NCBI RefSeq assembly: GCF_013377255.1
Contig: NZ_CP016614.1
Span: forward strand, 680,001-744,000
Source: Mannheimia granulomatis
GTDB lineage: Bacteria > Pseudomonadota > Gammaproteobacteria > Enterobacterales > Pasteurellaceae
Direction: 5' to 3'
DNA: 64,000 nucleotides
The translations under genes and the position numbers were made by a program. Under the pieces are notes generated by a model. That model did not search any database, was not told where the DNA came from, and worked only from the letters and a program-made list of their open reading frames with translations. This document shows, piece after piece, positions 61,160 to 64,000 of the stretch (positions within the stretch are counted from its first letter, which is position 1; every line of letters starts with the position of its first letter).

Positions 61160-63615
61160 TAGTTTGCTCCTCCGTGTAAGGTGCGAAGAATATCGGCAAA
61201 AATACCCGCTGCGGTGACACTGTTGCCGGCACCGTAACCACGCAAGAGGAGTGGAATTGGGTTGTAATAGCGAGTTAAGAATGCAAGGGCATTTTCACCA
61301 TCTTTCACTTTGTAAAGTGGGTGATTTTCATCAACGGCTTCAATTGCTACACGACATTTATCACCGGTAATTGAGCCTACATAACGTAATACTTTGCCCT
61401 CTGCTTTTGCGGCTTCAACACGTTTGCTAAATTCTTCATCCAATGAAGGTAAAACTTGTAAGAATTCATCGCGGCTCATGCCCTCAGAGAAGCCTTTTGG
61501 TAATACGCCCTCAATTTCAATATCTTCAAATTCAAGCGGTAAGCCGGTTTCACGAGCAAGAATTAAGAGTTTACGCGCCACATCGGCACCGGATAAGTCA
61601 TCGCGAGGATCAGGCTCGGTAAAGCCTTTTTCTTTTGCTATCAATGTTGCTTCAGAAAGGGTTAAACCTTCTTCTAATTTGCCGAAAATGAACGATAATG
61701 AGCCTGAGAGAATTCCTTCAAATTTTTCGACTTCATCACCGGCTGCCAAAAGGTTTTGTAAGTTCTCAATAACCGGTAAGCCTGCACCCACATTCGTTTC
61801 GTATAAGAATTTGTGTTGACTTTGGCGAGCATTTTCACGCATTTCTAAGTAATATTCATAGCCTGAGGTGTTTGCCTTTTTGTTTGGGGTTACTACGTGA
61901 AAACCTTCTTTTAATGCTCGAGCGTAAAGATTGGCGACAGATTGAGCTGAAGTACAATCTACAAACACAGGGTTTACTACGTGATGGAACTTGATGAATG
62001 AAAGTAACACATCAAAATCAGACGGCTGAATTGCTTTTTCTAAATCTTCTTTCCAGTTGTCTAAATTTAAGCCGTTTTCGTTCAACAACATTTTATCCGA
62101 GTTAGCTAACGCACAAACGCGGATCTCAATGTCCTTTTTTGCCAAAAATTCCTTTTGTTGCTTGACTTGTTCAATTAATTCGCTGCCAACGCCACCTACG
62201 CCAACTAAAAACATATCGACTACACGTTTGCTGTTGAACAAGGATTTATGCGTTGCTTTTACCGCCTCAATGGCTTTATTAAGAGGTACAACGGCAGAAA
62301 TAGAACGTTCAGATGAACCTTGTGCAATTGCCACAATGCTGATATTAGCTTGGGCGAGAGCAGAGAAGAATCGTGCGGCAATACCTTTAGCAGTACGCAT
62401 ACCGTCTCCGACTACCGAAACAATGGATAAATCTTTAATAATATCAATCGGATCGAGCAAGTTTTCCGATAATTCCTGAGCAAATTCTGTATTTAAGGCA
62501 CTTAAGGCTTTTTCTGCTGATTTGGCCGGTACACAGAAACTGATACTGTATTCTGAGGAAGATTGAGTAATTAAAATGACCGAAATACCGGCTTTTGACA
62601 TAGTTGAGAAGACGCGAGCAGCCATTCCCACCATACCTTGCATTCCGGAGCCTGAAACGTTAAACATCGCTACGTTATCCAGGTTTGTAATCCCTTTTAC
62701 TTTTAAATTATCGGCTGCGACATTACTGTCAATTAATGTACCTTTTCCCTCCGGATTACCGGTGTTTTTAATTAAGCACGGAATATTTAATGGCACTAAT
62801 GGCCCGATAGTGCGAGGGTGAATCACTTTCGCCCCAAAGTAAGAAAGTTCCATCGCTTCTTGGTAGCTCATTGATTCTAAACAAACAGCATCCGGCACTA
62901 AACGAGGATCACAGGTATACACACCATCTACATCTGTCCAAATTTCACAGATATCTGCTTTTAAGCACGCGGCTAAACAAGCAGCAGAGTAGTCAGAACC
63001 ATTGCGGCCTAATAATACTAATTCGCCTTTTTCATTACCGGCAGTGAAGCCCGCCATTAATACTACATTTTTCTTTGGAATAGAGAGCGCATCAACACGT
63101 TTGGTTGACTCTGCAATATCAACAGAAGATTCTAAATAGCTACCATGAGCCAATAATTTCTCTACAGGATTGATACGTGTTACATCATAGCCTTTTGCCT
63201 CAAACCAAGCTTGCATCATAGCAATTGAGAGTTTTTCTCCTCGACAGTGAATAGTGGCTGCTACATCATCAGACAAGGATTTACTTTTTGCAGCATCTGC
63301 CGCAACTTGCCGAATTTGTTTCAATTCGGCATCGACCAAGGCTAATAATTCGTCACGTGCAAAGTTATTATTTGCTTCATATAAGCCATTGATAATATTA
63401 TGGAAAATAGAGGTTGCTTCAGAAAGGTTAGATTCAAATGATTCGCCGGCAATCGCTTTATCGACAATAGCAACAAGATGGTTGGTAATTTTAGCAGGGG
63501 CAGATAAGACACCGGCTGCCTGATCTTTTAAATGTGCCTTTTCGATAATGTCTGCCGCTTGCATAAAGCATTCGGGGTTGGCAAGTGATGTGCCTCCAAA
63601 TTTAAGAACTCGCAT
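61159..63615 (-). CDS. thrA: Bifunctional aspartokinase I / homoserine dehydrogenase I
   Basis: An 818-residue fusion. The aspartokinase domain spans about 1-290 (VLKFGGTSLANPE, LLGRNGSDYSA), two ACT-type regulatory units about 310-460 (SGSGMQGMVGMAARVF, VVGDGMRTAKGIAARFF), and homoserine dehydrogenase about 465-818 (FLVGVGGVGSELIEQ, NKKANT, GSLSFIFGKLEEG). It controls entry to threonine and is probably inhibited by threonine. Expression is controlled by the attenuator upstream. Confidence 0.96.
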   Translation of the reverse strand: MRVLKFGGTSLANPECFMQAADIIEKAHLKDQAAGVLSAPAKITNHLVAIVDKAIAGESFESNLSEATSIFHNIINGLYEANNNFARDELLALVDAELKQIRQVAADAAKSKSLSDDVAATIHCRGEKLSIAMMQAWFEAKGYDVTRINPVEKLLAHGSYLESSVDIAESTKRVDALSIPKKNVVLMAGFTAGNEKGELVLLGRNGSDYSAACLAACLKADICEIWTDVDGVYTCDPRLVPDAVCLESMSYQEAMELSYFGAKVIHPRTIGPLVPLNIPCLIKNTGNPEGKGTLIDSNVAADNLKVKGITNLDNVAMFNVSGSGMQGMVGMAARVFSTMSKAGISVILITQSSSEYSISFCVPAKSAEKALSALNTEFAQELSENLLDPIDIIKDLSIVSVVGDGMRTAKGIAARFFSALAQANISIVAIAQGSSERSISAVVPLNKAIEAVKATHKSLFNSKRVVDMFLVGVGGVGSELIEQVKQQKEFLAKKDIEIRVCALANSDKMLLNENGLNLDNWKEDLEKAIQPSDFDVLLSFIKFHHVVNPVFVDCTSAQSVANLYARALKEGFHVVTPNKKANTSGYEYYLEMRENARQSQHKFLYETNVGAGLPVIENLQNLLAAGDEVEKFEGILSGSLSFIFGKLEEGLTLSEATLIAKEKGFTEPDPRDDLSGADVARKLLILARETGLPLEFEDIEIEGVLPKGFSEGMSRDEFLQVLPSLDEEFSKRVEAAKAEGKVLRYVGSITGDKCRVAIEAVDENHPLYKVKDGENALAFLTRYYNPIPLLLRGYGAGNSVTAAGIFADILRTLHGGAN

Positions 63616-63655
63616 AGTTTCTCCTGATATTTATATTTGCAAATTTTTATATAAA

Positions 63656-63678
63656 AAAACCCGCTTGTAGCGGGTTTT
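63656..63678 (-). terminator. Attenuator of the thr operon
   Basis: A 10-base perfect stem (AAAACCCGCT and complement) with a 3-base loop, then TTTTTTTAT on the minus strand, 38 bases before thrA. Its 5' arm can instead pair with GCGGGTT in the leader end (63710-63704), giving the alternative antiterminator. Confidence 0.85.
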
Positions 63679-63701
63679 CTAAACTCTGTTTTTCAGCAAC
63701 A

Positions 63702-63767
63702 CTAACCCGCATTATGTGATTGCATAATGGTAATTGTGGTCATAATAATAGTTGCTACGTTAAACAT
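63702..63767 (-). CDS. thrL: thr operon leader peptide
   Basis: A 21-codon reading frame: MFNVATIIMTTITIMQSHNA plus Gly, then TAG. Eight of its residues 6-14 are Thr or Ile, as expected for a leader that senses both charged tRNAs. A ribosome stalled at these codons leaves the GCGGGTT near the stop codon free to pair with the terminator's 5' arm and let RNA polymerase run into thrA. A ribosome at the stop codon covers it and the terminator forms. Confidence 0.9.
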   Translation of the reverse strand: MFNVATIIMTTITIMQSHNAG

Positions 63768-63825
63768 TTTGTTGTTTCTCAATTAAATATGAATTAGCTG
63801 AGAGAATGTGGCAAAGCTTTTCGTT

Positions 63826-63831
63826 TGTCAA
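63826..63831 (-). promoter_or_regulatory. -35 of the thr promoter
   Basis: A perfect TTGACA on the minus strand about 60 bases before thrL. The matching -10 at 17 bases (CATTCT) is weak, which would make the promoter activator-dependent or modest. Confidence 0.5.
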
Positions 63832-63891
63832 TCTTTTTTTATTGGAAATTGCGTTTTTTATCATCTTCTTATTTTTGCCTATTGCATTAAT

Positions 63892-63938
63892 TGTGATTAA
63901 TCTGAAGATTAAATCACAGATTTCTTGTTTTAGATCAA
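63892..63938. promoter_or_regulatory. Palindrome and FNR-like site between thr and the next gene
   Basis: TGTGATTAATCT (63892-63903) faces AGATTAAATCACA (63906-63918), one base off perfect symmetry. TTGTTTTAGATCAA at 63925-63938 matches the FNR consensus in 9 of 10 positions. Both lie about 60-100 bases upstream of the partial plus-strand gene and probably control it. Confidence 0.4.
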
Positions 63939-63993
63939 AAAGCTGCTAAACTTAGCGAGGAGTGATTAACCTTTATATAATGAGGACAAAAAA

Positions 63994-64000
63994 ATGGCAT
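63994..64000 (+). CDS. Start of a further gene, cut by the window end
   Basis: ATG GCA T follows GAGGACA at good spacing (63982-63988). Only two codons are visible, so the product cannot be named. The regulatory sites upstream suggest control by oxygen. Confidence 0.45.

Noticed and set aside
61394..63523. Several open frames on the plus strand opposite thrA
   Set aside because: They are shadows of the thrA coding frame and have no start signals or recognisable domains.
63892..63918. CRP site (TGTGA ... TCACA)
   Set aside because: The two half-sites are 17 bases apart instead of 6, so a CRP dimer would not fit.
1..64000. CRISPR array, insertion sequences, prophage, tRNA or rRNA genes
   Set aside because: I looked for regularly spaced repeats, transposase or integrase proteins, and tRNA/rRNA motifs, and saw none. 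The frequent short repeats are DNA uptake signals.

Overview
The window comes from a chromosome of the family Pasteurellaceae. Gene content and order are Pasteurellaceae-like (dusB-fis, opsX, the lsg-type glycan genes, artPIQM, ftsYEX). The sequence is full of the 9-base uptake signal ACAAGCGGT (often ACAAGCGGTC, followed by T-rich sequence and TTTGCAAA). That form of the DNA uptake signal is typical of the Actinobacillus pleuropneumoniae / Mannheimia / Bibersteinia branch, not of Haemophilus influenzae (AAGTGCGGT). The species cannot be fixed from this window. No rRNA, tRNA, prophage, insertion sequence or CRISPR array was seen.

Layout. 1-8.6 kb: the truncated ydbH and a membrane protein, gloA, rnt, serine uptake and breakdown (sdaC-sdaA), dusB-fis and sixA. 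8.7-17.3 kb: pykA, the heptosyltransferase opsX, aroF-tyrA, recF, ybaB-recR, grxD and ilvE. 17.4-23.7 kb: a small lipoprotein, a RidA-family protein, epmC, dsbD and the arginine transporter artPIQM. 23.9-37.8 kb: potABC, rep, aspA, a DUF1294 protein, purM, tehB, an HpaC-like flavin reductase, a YciU/HI1450-type protein, rsmD and ftsY-ftsE-ftsX. 37.9-50 kb: metR, an ElyC-like protein, then the main accessory region. This starts with sialic acid synthesis and activation (neuD, neuB, neuA, neuC) and runs into an lsg-like glycan assembly cluster: flippase, GT52 sialyltransferase, GT25 transferase, Wzy-like polymerase and two GT2 transferases. 50-53.7 kb: msrA, nupC, deoC and deoD. 53.9-57.6 kb: an arginine cluster argC-argB-argD, in which argC and argB are separated by a roughly 650-base inverted-repeat element. 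57.6-63.6 kb: rho, cysK, thrB and thrA, then a thr leader peptide with attenuator, and the first codons of one more gene.

How the parts work together. NeuC makes ManNAc from UDP-GlcNAc, NeuB condenses it with PEP, NeuA activates the product to CMP-sialic acid, and the GT52 enzyme can place it on a glycan built by the neighbouring transferases and exported by the Wzx-like protein. The likely product is a sialylated lipooligosaccharide or O-chain. No polysialyltransferase or capsule export gene is present here. Arginine uptake (artPIQM) and arginine synthesis (argCBD) both carry tandem ARG-box-like sites with the canonical 3-base spacing, so ArgR probably controls both. purM has a PurR box, and the thr operon has a readable attenuator.

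Most genes are ordinary core genes. The points most worth a second look are the inverted-repeat element inside argCBD, the neu/lsg cluster with an internal terminator and an uptake signal at a ribosome-binding position, the ArgR, PurR and Thr control sites, and a possible small RNA beside metR.
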